Assembly: GCA_020056155.1 (NCBI GenBank)
Contig: JAGVII010000051.1
Coordinates: 1-18,064 of the forward strand
Direction: 5' to 3'
DNA length: 18,064 bases
DNA from: Afipia sp.
GTDB lineage: Bacteria > Pseudomonadota > Alphaproteobacteria > Rhizobiales > Xanthobacteraceae
Below, piece after piece: positions 6,809 to 14,689 of this stretch; position 1 is the first letter of the stretch, and each line of letters opens with the position of its first letter. The notes below the pieces were generated by a model. The model was not told the DNA's origin, did no database searches, and saw nothing but the letters and a program-made list of their open reading frames with translations. Position numbers and translations under genes: made by a program.

Positions 6809-8326
6809 TCAAAGCTGCGTCAATTGTCGGGTTTTGGTCGACCACTCGCGCAATTCGCGGCGAAGAACCTTCCCGGTTGGACCTTTTGGCAATTCGTCGA
6901 TGAATTCGATTTCGCTCGGCACTTTATAATCGGCGAGCTTTGTCTTGCAGTGTTCGATCAGTTCGCCGACGTCTATGGCAGTCGTCTTCCTCACTACATA
7001 AGCCTTGACCGTTTCGCCGAACACTTCATCCGGTCTTCCAATTACAGCGCATTCGGCGACGCCCTCATGTGTATAGAGCGCCTCCTCGACATCGACCGGA
7101 TAGACATTTGCACCACCGCGGATGATGAGATCCTTCTTTCGGCCGACAATGTATAAAAAGCCATCCTTGTCGGTCATTCCGAGATCGCCGCTACGTATCC
7201 ATCCGTCGATCAGCGTTTCCGCGGTGGCGGATGGATTCTTGTAGTATTCGGTCATCGTCAGCGGTCCGGTGAGCATGACTTCGCCGATTGTGCCGACGGG
7301 ACACTCCTTCAGATCGTCGTCGACAATCTTGAACGCGCAACCCGGCAGCGCGCGTCCACATGAATCCGGTTGCCCCGCCTTTTCGCGCTTTGGATCGAAC
7401 GTCGTGACCGGCGTGCATTCGGTCATGCCCCACAGATCAAAAATGTTGAAACCCAAGCTTGCTTTCGCCCGCTTGACCAACGCGTCCGGCAAGCTCGCGC
7501 CACCCGAGAAAGCTGCGCGAACGGATGAAAGATCGCACTCTTGGCCCTTATCGGCGTAGCTGATCAGCATGACATACATCGTCGGCACGCCCATCATGAT
7601 GGTGATTCGATGGCTGCGAATTGCGTTGGCAACCAGCTCGGGGTGAAAGCGGTCCTGCAGCACGACACTTGCCCCGCCGGCGATGGATGCGAGTGCGTTG
7701 ATGACCAACGGATAGATAAAAGCCAACGAACCCATCACAATCGAACGATCGGATGACGTGATGGCAAGATGTTTCGCCACCATCTGCGCTGCAAATATCT
7801 CCGCGCCGTGGCTCAACAAAACCCCTTTCGGGACGCCCGTCGTACCAGAGGTATAAAAAATAAGAGCAGGATCACTATCCTTGACATCAGCAATAAAGGC
7901 ATCGGGTGTGGCGCCGGAGACAACCGCCTGCCAATCACTGGTGCCACCACCGCCCCGTACGATGGTATCGAATTTCACCTTTGCTTCTGCGAAGTGACTA
8001 ACGAGTTCGGCATCGACAATGGCCAGCTTGGGTTCGCAATGATTTGCGATGTTGCACATCTCCGGCGGACGCAGGCCGGGATTGGTCGGCACGCAGATCG
8101 CGCCCGCGCCAAGAACGGCAAGAATGCTGACGACCCATTCCGTACAGTTGTTCATCGCCAGAATGACGCGATCTCCCGTGCCGATGCCTCGCGCGCGCAA
8201 CGCACCGGTTAACCGTTGGACCCGATCCGCCAGGTCGTCGAAGCTCACATTCTTGTCGTCCACGATAAGGATGGGCTTGTGAGTGAACGAGGAACGGCTG
8301 TTCCAGAAAATCTGTGCGATGTTCAT
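6809..8326 (-). CDS. AMP-forming acyl-CoA synthetase (ligase)
   Basis: This 505-residue ANL-superfamily adenylating enzyme activates a carboxylic acid with ATP and CoA in the cytoplasm. Motifs in order: P-loop YTSGTTGVPKG (residues 158-168), WGMTE (299-303), SGDLG with Asp381, hinge GRKKDLIIRGG (395-405), and catalytic-lysine motif PKGPTGKVLRREL with Lys486. Length is normal for a medium-chain, alicyclic or aromatic acid ligase. It starts 22 bp after the SDR stop and is followed 13 bp later by the racemase-like gene, so the two are almost certainly co-transcribed. This supports activation followed by epimerisation of a branched acid. Substrate class (fatty, alicyclic, phenylpropanoid) is not determinable from sequence. 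Confidence 0.9.
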   Translation of the reverse strand: MNIAQIFWNSRSSFTHKPILIVDDKNVSFDDLADRVQRLTGALRARGIGTGDRVILAMNNCTEWVVSILAVLGAGAICVPTNPGLRPPEMCNIANHCEPKLAIVDAELVSHFAEAKVKFDTIVRGGGGTSDWQAVVSGATPDAFIADVKDSDPALIFYTSGTTGVPKGVLLSHGAEIFAAQMVAKHLAITSSDRSIVMGSLAFIYPLVINALASIAGGASVVLQDRFHPELVANAIRSHRITIMMGVPTMYVMLISYADKGQECDLSSVRAAFSGGASLPDALVKRAKASLGFNIFDLWGMTECTPVTTFDPKREKAGQPDSCGRALPGCAFKIVDDDLKECPVGTIGEVMLTGPLTMTEYYKNPSATAETLIDGWIRSGDLGMTDKDGFLYIVGRKKDLIIRGGANVYPVDVEEALYTHEGVAECAVIGRPDEVFGETVKAYVVRKTTAIDVGELIEHCKTKLADYKVPSEIEFIDELPKGPTGKVLRRELREWSTKTRQLTQL

Positions 8327-8348
8327 TGGTGCAATTCCCGCAGCACGT

Positions 8349-9113
8349 TCAGCCGTGCATCGTCAAACCGCCGGACACGCTAATAACCTGCCCGGTGATA
8401 AATGATGCGTCATCGCTAACCAGAAACGCAACAATCCCCGGAATATCTTCGGGTTGTCCCAACCGCTTGAGCGGTATGGCGCGCTTCATGGCATCATGCA
8501 CTTTCTGGCCGCCCGGCCCCTGGTTCATAAAGTCCTGCAACATAGCGGTATCCGTCGGCCCCGGGCAGACCGCGTTGAGCAAAACATTCCGTTGCGCCAG
8601 TTCGCGTGCCAGTGTCTTTGTAAGCGCGATGACGCCGCCCTTGCACGCTGAGTAAACCGCCTGCCCGGACGATCCGACGCGACCGGCGTCGGATGCAATG
8701 GTCACCACCCGTCCTCCATCCCGCTCCGCCATTCCAGTCAGCACCGCGTGAAACATATTGATGGGTCCATTCAGATTAATGGAGACCACCTTCTGACGCA
8801 GCGATTCATCGGTATCCAGAAAATTAGAGAACTTGTCCCACCCCGCATTGTTGACAAGGATGTTGACCGGCCCAAGCGCCCTCTCCACAGCAGCGACGGC
8901 GCGGCACACAGCGCTATAGTCGCTGATGTCGACGGCGATATGGCAGACTTGGCCGGGCCTCTCAATTTCGGCAGCAAACGCCTCCAGACCCTGCCCGTCG
9001 ATATCCAGCATTGCGACATGGCAGCCTTCCTCGATGAGGCGCTTGCAGATCTGCCGTCCCATTCCGCCTGCTGCGCCGGTGACCAGCGCAACCTTCCCCT
9101 TCAAGCCCTTCAT
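8349..9113 (-). CDS. Short-chain dehydrogenase, BadH-like (hydroxyacyl-CoA dehydrogenase type)
   Basis: The 254-residue classical SDR carries NAD-binding TGAAGGMG (12-19), NNAG (88-91), N113, S141 and the catalytic Y154-x3-K158 (YSACK). The pattern NNAGWDKF, together with the C-terminus ITGQVISVSGGLTM, strongly resembles BadH. BadH is 2-hydroxycyclohexanecarboxyl-CoA dehydrogenase of the Rhodopseudomonas palustris alicyclic acid pathway. A role oxidising a beta-hydroxyacyl-CoA fits the neighbouring dehydrogenase, hydratase and ligase. I chose ATG 9113, 11 bp after the solute-binding protein stop. The frame is open further upstream, but only across the end of that gene. A different hydroxy substrate from that of BadH is quite possible. 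Confidence 0.88.
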   Translation of the reverse strand: MKGLKGKVALVTGAAGGMGRQICKRLIEEGCHVAMLDIDGQGLEAFAAEIERPGQVCHIAVDISDYSAVCRAVAAVERALGPVNILVNNAGWDKFSNFLDTDESLRQKVVSINLNGPINMFHAVLTGMAERDGGRVVTIASDAGRVGSSGQAVYSACKGGVIALTKTLARELAQRNVLLNAVCPGPTDTAMLQDFMNQGPGGQKVHDAMKRAIPLKRLGQPEDIPGIVAFLVSDDASFITGQVISVSGGLTMHG

Positions 9114-9124
9114 TTCCTGCTCGC

Positions 9125-10345
9125 TTACTTGGCCGAACCGGTGACAAGCGGACAATTGCCTTCGCTTTCGGGACGATAAGCGTCCTTCCCGGCAAGCTTG
9201 CTCAAAATCTTGTAATCGTCGAACTTGCCTTTGGATTCCTGCGGCGTCTTGACCTGCGCAAGATACATATCGTGAAGCACGCGCCCGTCTTTTCGTATCG
9301 TAACATTCTTGTTGTAGAAGTCATTGACCGGAAGTTCGCGCATCTTGAGGGAAACGGCCTTAGCCTCGTCGGTTCCCGCAGCCTTCACAGCTTTCAGATA
9401 CTGCAGCACGCCGGAATAAAGGCCGACCTGAAGCATGTTCGGCGGACGCTTGTTGCCGGTGCGATCCAGGAATCGCTTGGTCCATGCCCGTGTTTCGTCG
9501 TTAAGGTCCCAATAGAACGAAGTCGTAAGGACAAGCCCTTGCGCCGCCTGAAGCCCAAGCGCTTCCACATCGTTGATGTAGATGAGCAAGCCGCCAAGAC
9601 GCTGGCCGCCGCGCTGAATGCCGAACTCCGCCGCCTGTTTGATGACCGTGATGGTATCACCGCCAGCAGTGGCAAGACCGATGATCTTGGCCTTCGATGC
9701 CTGCGCCTGAAGCAGGAAGGAGGAATAGTCGGTCGTTCCGAGCGGCGCACGAACCGCGCCAAGCACCTTTCCGCCACCTTGCTCGACGAACTTGGATGTA
9801 TCGCGCTCAAGCGCATGACCGAACGCGTAGTCAGCGGTAATGAAGAACCACGTATCGCCACCTTGCTTTAGGGTTTCGGTGCCGGTGCTCTTGGCAAGCG
9901 CATAGGTATCGTAGCTGAACTGGGTGGTTGTCGGTGAACAGGACTTGCCCGTGAGATCGGATGTCGCAGCGCTCGCCGCAATCATCACGCGGTTCTTTTC
10001 GCGGGTGATTTCATTGACGGTAAGCGCGATGCCCGACCCGGTCACATCGACAATCGCATCGACCTGCTCGGTATCGATCCACTTGCGTGCGATACCACCA
10101 GCAATGTCTGTCTTGTTCTGGTGATTTGCGGAGACGATCTCGATACGCTTACCCAGGACCGTCGGCCCGAAATCCTCGATCGCCATTTTTGCGGCTTCGA
10201 CCGCCTTCATTCCGGTAATGTCTTCGTAAACACCGGACTGATCGTTCATCACGCCGATCTTCACGACGTCATCGGAGACCTGCGCCTGCGCGGAGCCCGC
10301 GACAAGCAATGCTAATCCGACGAGCCAGGATTGTGAGACTTTCAT
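9125..10345 (-). CDS. ABC transporter periplasmic solute-binding protein (LivJ / Peripla_BP_6 type)
   Basis: This 406-residue protein has a clear Sec signal peptide (MKVSQSWLVGLALLVAGSAQ, cleavage probably after A21 in AQA|Q). A type I branched-chain amino-acid-type binding fold follows: VVKIGVMNDQSGVYEDITG, then AVEAAKMAIEDF, then VDVTGSG. Relatives in Rhodopseudomonas and Bradyrhizobium often bind aromatic or alicyclic acids rather than amino acids. A GGAGG ribosome-binding site lies 4 bases before the ATG. It sits inside an enzyme operon, 40 bp after the acyl-CoA dehydrogenase gene and 11 bp before the SDR. No permease or ATPase gene is present in the window, so it must borrow a transporter encoded elsewhere or outside the window. 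It probably captures the pathway substrate. Confidence 0.9.
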   Translation of the reverse strand: MKVSQSWLVGLALLVAGSAQAQVSDDVVKIGVMNDQSGVYEDITGMKAVEAAKMAIEDFGPTVLGKRIEIVSANHQNKTDIAGGIARKWIDTEQVDAIVDVTGSGIALTVNEITREKNRVMIAASAATSDLTGKSCSPTTTQFSYDTYALAKSTGTETLKQGGDTWFFITADYAFGHALERDTSKFVEQGGGKVLGAVRAPLGTTDYSSFLLQAQASKAKIIGLATAGGDTITVIKQAAEFGIQRGGQRLGGLLIYINDVEALGLQAAQGLVLTTSFYWDLNDETRAWTKRFLDRTGNKRPPNMLQVGLYSGVLQYLKAVKAAGTDEAKAVSLKMRELPVNDFYNKNVTIRKDGRVLHDMYLAQVKTPQESKGKFDDYKILSKLAGKDAYRPESEGNCPLVTGSAK

Positions 10346-10385
10346 TATTTCCTCCGTTTAACGCCGTTTTTCTGCGATCTGTTGA

Positions 10386-11525
10386 TTACGAGTTCTTTTG
10401 CAATTCTCTCGCGATGAGCAATTTCTGCACTTCGCTGGTGCCGTCATAAATCTTGAAGACTCTCATATCGCGGAAGAATTTCTCCACCGGATAGTCGTTG
10501 AGAAATCCGTAGCCGCCGTGAATCTGAACGGCCGCCGAAGTCACGCTCTCCACCATCTCCGAGGCAAAGAGCTTTGCCATCGAAGCCTCCTTGATGCATT
10601 GAATGCCTAGATCCTTGAGAGACGCCGCGTGCAGATACATCTGTCGGGCAACTTCGATCTTCGTTGCCATTTCCGCGAGTTGAAAGCCGATAGCCTGATG
10701 ATCGATGATCTTCTTGCCGAACGTCTTCCGCTCCTGCGCATACCGTAGCGCCGCGTCGAAAGCAGCCTGAGCTACACCGACCGATTGCGCAGCGACGCCG
10801 ACGCGCCCGCTGTCCAGCGCCGACAGTGCAATCTTCAACCCTTCACCGGGACGGCCGAGCATATCGGCCTCCGGTATCTCGAAATTCTCGAGCACGATCT
10901 GGCAGGTATCGCAGGTGCGATGCCCGAGCTTCTTCTCACGGCGCGCCACGATGTAACCTGCGCGGCGAGTGCTCGTCATGAAACACGAAATGCCGGCCTT
11001 GCCTACCGACGGGTCCGTCACCGCGATGACCATCGCAACGTCAGCGGTTTCGCCCGCCGTGATGAAATTCTTCGTACCGTTGAGGACGTACTTTCCACCG
11101 GTCTTTTCAGCGCGCGTTAGAATACTGGCTGCATCCGAACCTGCCTGCGGCTCGCTCAGCAGGAATGCGGCAATCGATCCGCCACTGGCAAGCGGCCGCA
11201 GGAAACGATCCTTCTGATCATCATTGCCGAACGCCAACAAGCCTGCAGCCACGGGGGAATTGGTCGCCGCCATCATGTTGGCGACACCCGCATCGCCGTA
11301 AGCGATTGCTTCCATGGCACTCACATACGAAACGAAATCCGCTCCGGCGCCACCCCATTGCTCCGGCACGCAAACGCCCATCAGGCCAAGCTTGCCCATC
11401 TTGGCCAGGGCTTCCAAAGGAACGGTTTCGTCGCGGTCCCACTGCGCCGCAAACGGAGTGATCTCGTTGCGTGCAAAGTCACGCGCCATATCGCGGATGC
11501 CCGCCTGCTGTTCGTTCAGAAGCAT
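10386..11525 (-). CDS. Acyl-CoA dehydrogenase, with Asp in place of the usual catalytic Glu
   Basis: This 379-residue FAD-dependent acyl-CoA dehydrogenase would introduce a 2,3-double bond into a CoA thioester and pass electrons to ETF. Visible signatures are FLLSEPQAGSDA (121-132), NGTKNFITAG (149-158), RKTFGKKIIDHQAI (266-279) and QIHGGYGF (334-341). The C-terminal active-site segment is KIYDGTSEVQ. In most family members this segment is YEGT, and the Glu is the alpha-proton-abstracting base; here position 361 is Asp. The alternative base position used by isovaleryl-CoA dehydrogenase is Gly240 here. I chose ATG 11525, with GAGGA upstream; the 21-residue extension looks non-homologous. It is the first gene of the minus-strand operon and divergent from the MDR gene. 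Confidence 0.9.
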   Translation of the reverse strand: MLLNEQQAGIRDMARDFARNEITPFAAQWDRDETVPLEALAKMGKLGLMGVCVPEQWGGAGADFVSYVSAMEAIAYGDAGVANMMAATNSPVAAGLLAFGNDDQKDRFLRPLASGGSIAAFLLSEPQAGSDAASILTRAEKTGGKYVLNGTKNFITAGETADVAMVIAVTDPSVGKAGISCFMTSTRRAGYIVARREKKLGHRTCDTCQIVLENFEIPEADMLGRPGEGLKIALSALDSGRVGVAAQSVGVAQAAFDAALRYAQERKTFGKKIIDHQAIGFQLAEMATKIEVARQMYLHAASLKDLGIQCIKEASMAKLFASEMVESVTSAAVQIHGGYGFLNDYPVEKFFRDMRVFKIYDGTSEVQKLLIARELQKNS

Positions 11526-11588
11526 CGTGTCCTCGTCCGATGCTCCATCGAACAGCCAACGACTTTTCAAGTCAATAACAAAATGCAA

Positions 11589-11666
11589 TAGTGAATCATT
11601 ATTCTACTTTCATTCTGCATCGCAAAATGATTCGACGCTGCAGAAACCGTTGCAGGACAGGTAAAA
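11589..11666. promoter_or_regulatory. Divergent promoter region with nested inverted repeats
   Basis: This A/T-rich gap separates the two divergent catabolic operons. It contains GAATCATT (11593-11600) and its exact reverse complement AATGATTC (11626-11633), about 33 bp centre to centre. The imperfect palindrome GAATCATTATTC lies at 11593-11604. A second pair, TTCTGCA (11613-11619) and TGCAGAA (11639-11645), is also present. GAAT/ATTC-type palindromes are common TetR operators for acyl-CoA degradation genes, and a TetR gene lies at the end of this cluster. The binding assignment is inference. Confidence 0.45.
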
Positions 11667-12683
11667 ATGAAGGTTATGGAAATTCGTGACGCTTGGGGAC
11701 TTGAAAACCTGCGCTGTGGAACACGGCCAGATCCGGTGCCCGGAGAGTTCGACGTTATGATCGAAATGCAAGCGGCATCCGTCAACTACCGCGACCTTGT
11801 GATGGTGCGCGGCGGGTATGGGCGCAAGGGCGGGCAGCTTCCGATGATTCCCGTCTCCGATGGCGCGGGAAAAGTAGTAGCCGTGGGCAAGAGCGTTACT
11901 CGGGTCAAGACCGGCGATATGGTCTGCCCGAATTTTTCACAAAACTGGTTCGCAGGGCCCTTTCACGAAAATGTCTGGGCCGGAATGCTCGGCGGATACC
12001 ACGAAGGCGTGCTGCAACAGTTCATGTTGCTGCCTGAAATGGGAGTGGTGAAGGCAGCGCCACATCTCAGCGCCGCTGCAGCAGCATCCCTTCCCTGCGC
12101 GGCCTTAACGGCGTGGAGCGCCATTGCCGACGGGGGCGTGAAGCCTGGCGACACAGTCCTCACCCAGGGCACCGGCGGTGTGTCACTGTTTGCCTTGCAG
12201 TTCGCCAAGATGTGCGGCGCGCGCGTGATCGTAACATCCTCAAGCGACGACAAGCTCAAGCGTGCGTCCTCCATGGGCGCGGATGAAACCATCAATTACA
12301 AGACGTTCCCGGACTGGCAAAAGCGAGCACGCGAGATCGCCGGACCCGCAGGTATCGACCATGTGGTCGAACTCGCAGGCGAACTCGATCAATCGGTAAA
12401 AGCCGTCAAAGCAGGTGGAATGCTCAGCGTTATCGGTGTCCTCGCCGGCCCCTCATCTACGCTTGCACTTGGGCAGGTCGTGACCCGCGCGATCCGACTG
12501 CAGGGCGTCACAGCCGGTTCGCTCCGCGCATTTGAGGACATGATGCGCGCGATCGAAGTTCATCGGATCGAACCAGCGTTCTCCGTTGCCGGGCAGCAAA
12601 TGGAAGACGCTCCCAGCGTCATCGCCGCGATTTCCGAGGGATCACATTTCGGGAAAATCTGCATGGAATTCGGGAGGCTATGA
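11667..12683 (+). CDS. Zinc-independent MDR oxidoreductase (quinone/enoyl reductase-like)
   Basis: This 338-residue medium-chain dehydrogenase/reductase has an N-terminal GroES-like domain and a Rossmann domain with TQGTGGVSLFALQFAK (166-181). The catalytic zinc ligands of alcohol dehydrogenases are absent: the first is replaced in the segment SVNYRDL (38-44). That points to the NADPH:quinone or enoyl-CoA/enone reductase side of the family rather than a zinc alcohol dehydrogenase. ATG 11667 follows GGACAGG. The stop overlaps the start of the next gene by four bases (ATGA), so the two are translationally coupled. In context it may reduce an enoyl-CoA or ketone intermediate of the catabolic route. 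Substrate unknown. Confidence 0.85.
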   Translation: MKVMEIRDAWGLENLRCGTRPDPVPGEFDVMIEMQAASVNYRDLVMVRGGYGRKGGQLPMIPVSDGAGKVVAVGKSVTRVKTGDMVCPNFSQNWFAGPFHENVWAGMLGGYHEGVLQQFMLLPEMGVVKAAPHLSAAAAASLPCAALTAWSAIADGGVKPGDTVLTQGTGGVSLFALQFAKMCGARVIVTSSSDDKLKRASSMGADETINYKTFPDWQKRAREIAGPAGIDHVVELAGELDQSVKAVKAGGMLSVIGVLAGPSSTLALGQVVTRAIRLQGVTAGSLRAFEDMMRAIEVHRIEPAFSVAGQQMEDAPSVIAAISEGSHFGKICMEFGRL

Positions 12684-13483
12684 TGACCTCGCATGACACT
12701 ACTATCATATGTGAGCGACGGGGAAAAACCGCATGGCTTCGGTTGAACAAGCCGAAATCACTGAACGCGCTGACCATTCAGATGATCGATGCGTTCGAGC
12801 GCACCCTTGCCGAGTTGGAGAATGATAAAACGCTCTGCTCCGTCGTCGTCGCAGGAACCGAGCGGGCATTCTCGGCTGGTGCCGATCTCAAGGAACTGCA
12901 GTTGCGTGCCGATGGGGCAGGATACGAGAGCGGACCCCACTCCTTTGTTGATCGCCTCAACACATTCCTCCGCCGGCTGGAAGAATTTCCTCTACCCGTC
13001 ATCGCTGCAGTCCGCGGCTGGGCGATGGCCGGAGGGCTTGAAATCGTTCTTGCCTGCGATCTGGTCATTGCCGGTGAAAGCGCACGCTTTGGCGACGCCC
13101 ATGCAAACTTCGGATTGCTTCCGGGCGGCGGTAGCTCGGTAAGATTGCCGCGCAAGGTCGGGCCCATGCGCGCCCGAGAAATGATGTTTACGGGCGATTC
13201 CTACACTTCGTCAGAGATGAAACTGGCTGGCCTTGTCACCGCTGTCGTCAACGACAGCGCCGTCGAGGATGAGGCCGGAAAGTTCGCCGGCCGGCTGGCG
13301 CTCCGCAGCCCCGCGGGATTGCGCCGCATGAAGTCGCTTCTCTTGCAAACATCCGAAGAGACCAAGGCTGCGGGTCTCCGCATGGAACAGTCGGAATGGG
13401 CGCTTCACGCCATGTCCAACGACATGCGCGAAGGCATCTCCGCTTTTCGCGAAAAGCGCACGCCTCAGTTCACCGGCACCTGA
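12680..13483 (+). CDS. Enoyl-CoA hydratase/isomerase (crotonase) family protein
   Basis: This 267-residue crotonase-fold enzyme has oxyanion-hole motifs AFSAGADLKEL (63-73) and GWAMAGGLE (113-121). Of the two glutamates of true hydratases (rat Glu144 and Glu164), the first is kept as E121 in GGLEIVLACD. The second is replaced by H141 in FGDAHANFG. Crotonases lacking the second Glu are often isomerases, hydrolases or lyases, so hydration is plausible but not assured. It starts in the ATGA overlap with the MDR gene and precedes the epoxide hydrolase by 21 bp. In the reconstructed route it would follow the acyl-CoA dehydrogenase. Confidence 0.87.
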   Translation: MMTSHDTTIICERRGKTAWLRLNKPKSLNALTIQMIDAFERTLAELENDKTLCSVVVAGTERAFSAGADLKELQLRADGAGYESGPHSFVDRLNTFLRRLEEFPLPVIAAVRGWAMAGGLEIVLACDLVIAGESARFGDAHANFGLLPGGGSSVRLPRKVGPMRAREMMFTGDSYTSSEMKLAGLVTAVVNDSAVEDEAGKFAGRLALRSPAGLRRMKSLLLQTSEETKAAGLRMEQSEWALHAMSNDMREGISAFREKRTPQFTGT

Positions 13484-13504
13484 CCCTTCAGAAACGAGAC
13501 AGTC

Positions 13505-14680
13505 ATGAGCACACCAGCAACCAACGTATCCTCCGCAATCAGGCCGTTCTCAATTGCGGTATCGGATGCCGATCTCGACGATCTTCGAACTCGCTTGAAG
13601 AGGACGCGCTACCCACGCACGTCCGCCGACGCCGGCTGGCGATATGGCACCGATAAGCCGTTCATGGAACGGCTGGTGTCACACTGGCTTGAGAAATACG
13701 ATTGGCGCGCCACCGAACAACGCCTCAATCGGTTTCCCCAGTACATGGTCAACATCGATGGCTACGACATCCACTTCATTCATGTTCGTGGCAGCGGAAC
13801 CAATCCGCTTCCGCTGATCCTCACACATGGCTGGCCAGGCTCATTCGTTGAATTCGACGACGTTATCGAAAAACTTGCTCACCCGGAGAAATTCGGCGGA
13901 AATATCGACGATGCGTTCGACGTCATCGTTCCAAGTATTCCCGGTTACGGCTGGTCGTCCCCCCCATCGCGCCCCATCACGACACGCGACATCGCGCCAA
14001 TTTGGGACAAGCTGATGATCGACGTATTGGGATATCCCAACTACGTCGCGCAAGGCGGCGACTGGGGAAGTCTGATTGCATCATGGTTGGGCGTCGACTT
14101 TGCCCATCACCTGAGAGCGCTCCACATCAATATCATGGGACTGCGGCCTTATACCGGTGATGGTAGCGCGCCTTTCACCACTGATGAGGTAGAATGGCTC
14201 GCAAAGGCGCGCGACCGCTTGCGGCGCGAGAGCGGCTATCAAGCCATTCAAGGCACGAAACCTCAAACTCTCGCATTCGGCCTCGCCGATTCACCGGCTG
14301 GACTTGCTGCCTGGATCATCGAAAAGTTTCATGGATGGAGCGAGAGTCCGAATGACATCCCGCCATTCACCCTCGACGAGCTCATCACCAACGTCATGAT
14401 CTATTGGATAACTCAGTCCATTCACACCTCGACCTGGCTCTATACGGCAGCGCGGCTCGAAGGCGGAATGGGGCTCGGGCGGAATGAGAAGGTCAACGCA
14501 CCAACAGGGTTCATGGCATGCCCGCATGATCTGTTTCCACCTCCGCCGGATGCATGGGTAAAGCGGACCTACAATCTCGCTCACCGCACCGACCTTGCGT
14601 TCGGAGGCCACTTCATCGCTTACGAACGAGGCGACGATCTTGTCGGAGACATGCGAAAGTTCTTCAAGAGTTACCGCTAG
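13505..14680 (+). CDS. Epoxide hydrolase (EHN-domain alpha/beta hydrolase)
   Basis: This 391-residue protein has an N-terminal EHN (epoxide hydrolase N-terminal) domain beginning RPFSIAVSDADLDDLRTRL, followed by an alpha/beta-hydrolase core. Features are the oxyanion-hole HGWPGS (108-113), nucleophile D186 in QGGDWGS, general base H369 in GGHFIAYE and a candidate acid D342 in CPHDLFP. Cap tyrosines Y245 and Y313 match the epoxide-activating pair. These positions align with the Aspergillus niger enzyme (Asp192, Asp348, His374, Tyr251, Tyr314) at a near-constant offset. The enzyme should open an epoxide to a trans diol. It is third in the plus-strand operon, and its stop is 9 bp from the convergent TetR stop. 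Its presence suggests that an oxygenated cyclic or terpenoid intermediate is handled here. Confidence 0.9.
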   Translation: MSTPATNVSSAIRPFSIAVSDADLDDLRTRLKRTRYPRTSADAGWRYGTDKPFMERLVSHWLEKYDWRATEQRLNRFPQYMVNIDGYDIHFIHVRGSGTNPLPLILTHGWPGSFVEFDDVIEKLAHPEKFGGNIDDAFDVIVPSIPGYGWSSPPSRPITTRDIAPIWDKLMIDVLGYPNYVAQGGDWGSLIASWLGVDFAHHLRALHINIMGLRPYTGDGSAPFTTDEVEWLAKARDRLRRESGYQAIQGTKPQTLAFGLADSPAGLAAWIIEKFHGWSESPNDIPPFTLDELITNVMIYWITQSIHTSTWLYTAARLEGGMGLGRNEKVNAPTGFMACPHDLFPPPPDAWVKRTYNLAHRTDLAFGGHFIAYERGDDLVGDMRKFFKSYR

Positions 14681-14689
14681 TACGGCAGC

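Noticed and set aside
6398..7156. 252-codon plus-strand open frame
   Set aside because: Lies wholly antisense to the racemase-like and ligase genes, is serine/arginine-rich low-information sequence, and is explained by high-GC codon bias.
9272..9871. 199-codon plus-strand open frame
   Set aside because: Entirely antisense to the solute-binding protein gene, with no ribosome-binding site or domain.
8349..13483. Benzoyl-CoA/cyclohexane carboxylate (bad) pathway as a whole
   Set aside because: Only the SDR is clearly BadH-like. The crotonase lacks BadI features, and no benzoyl-CoA reductase or BadI/BadK-type set is present, so the full pathway is not supported.
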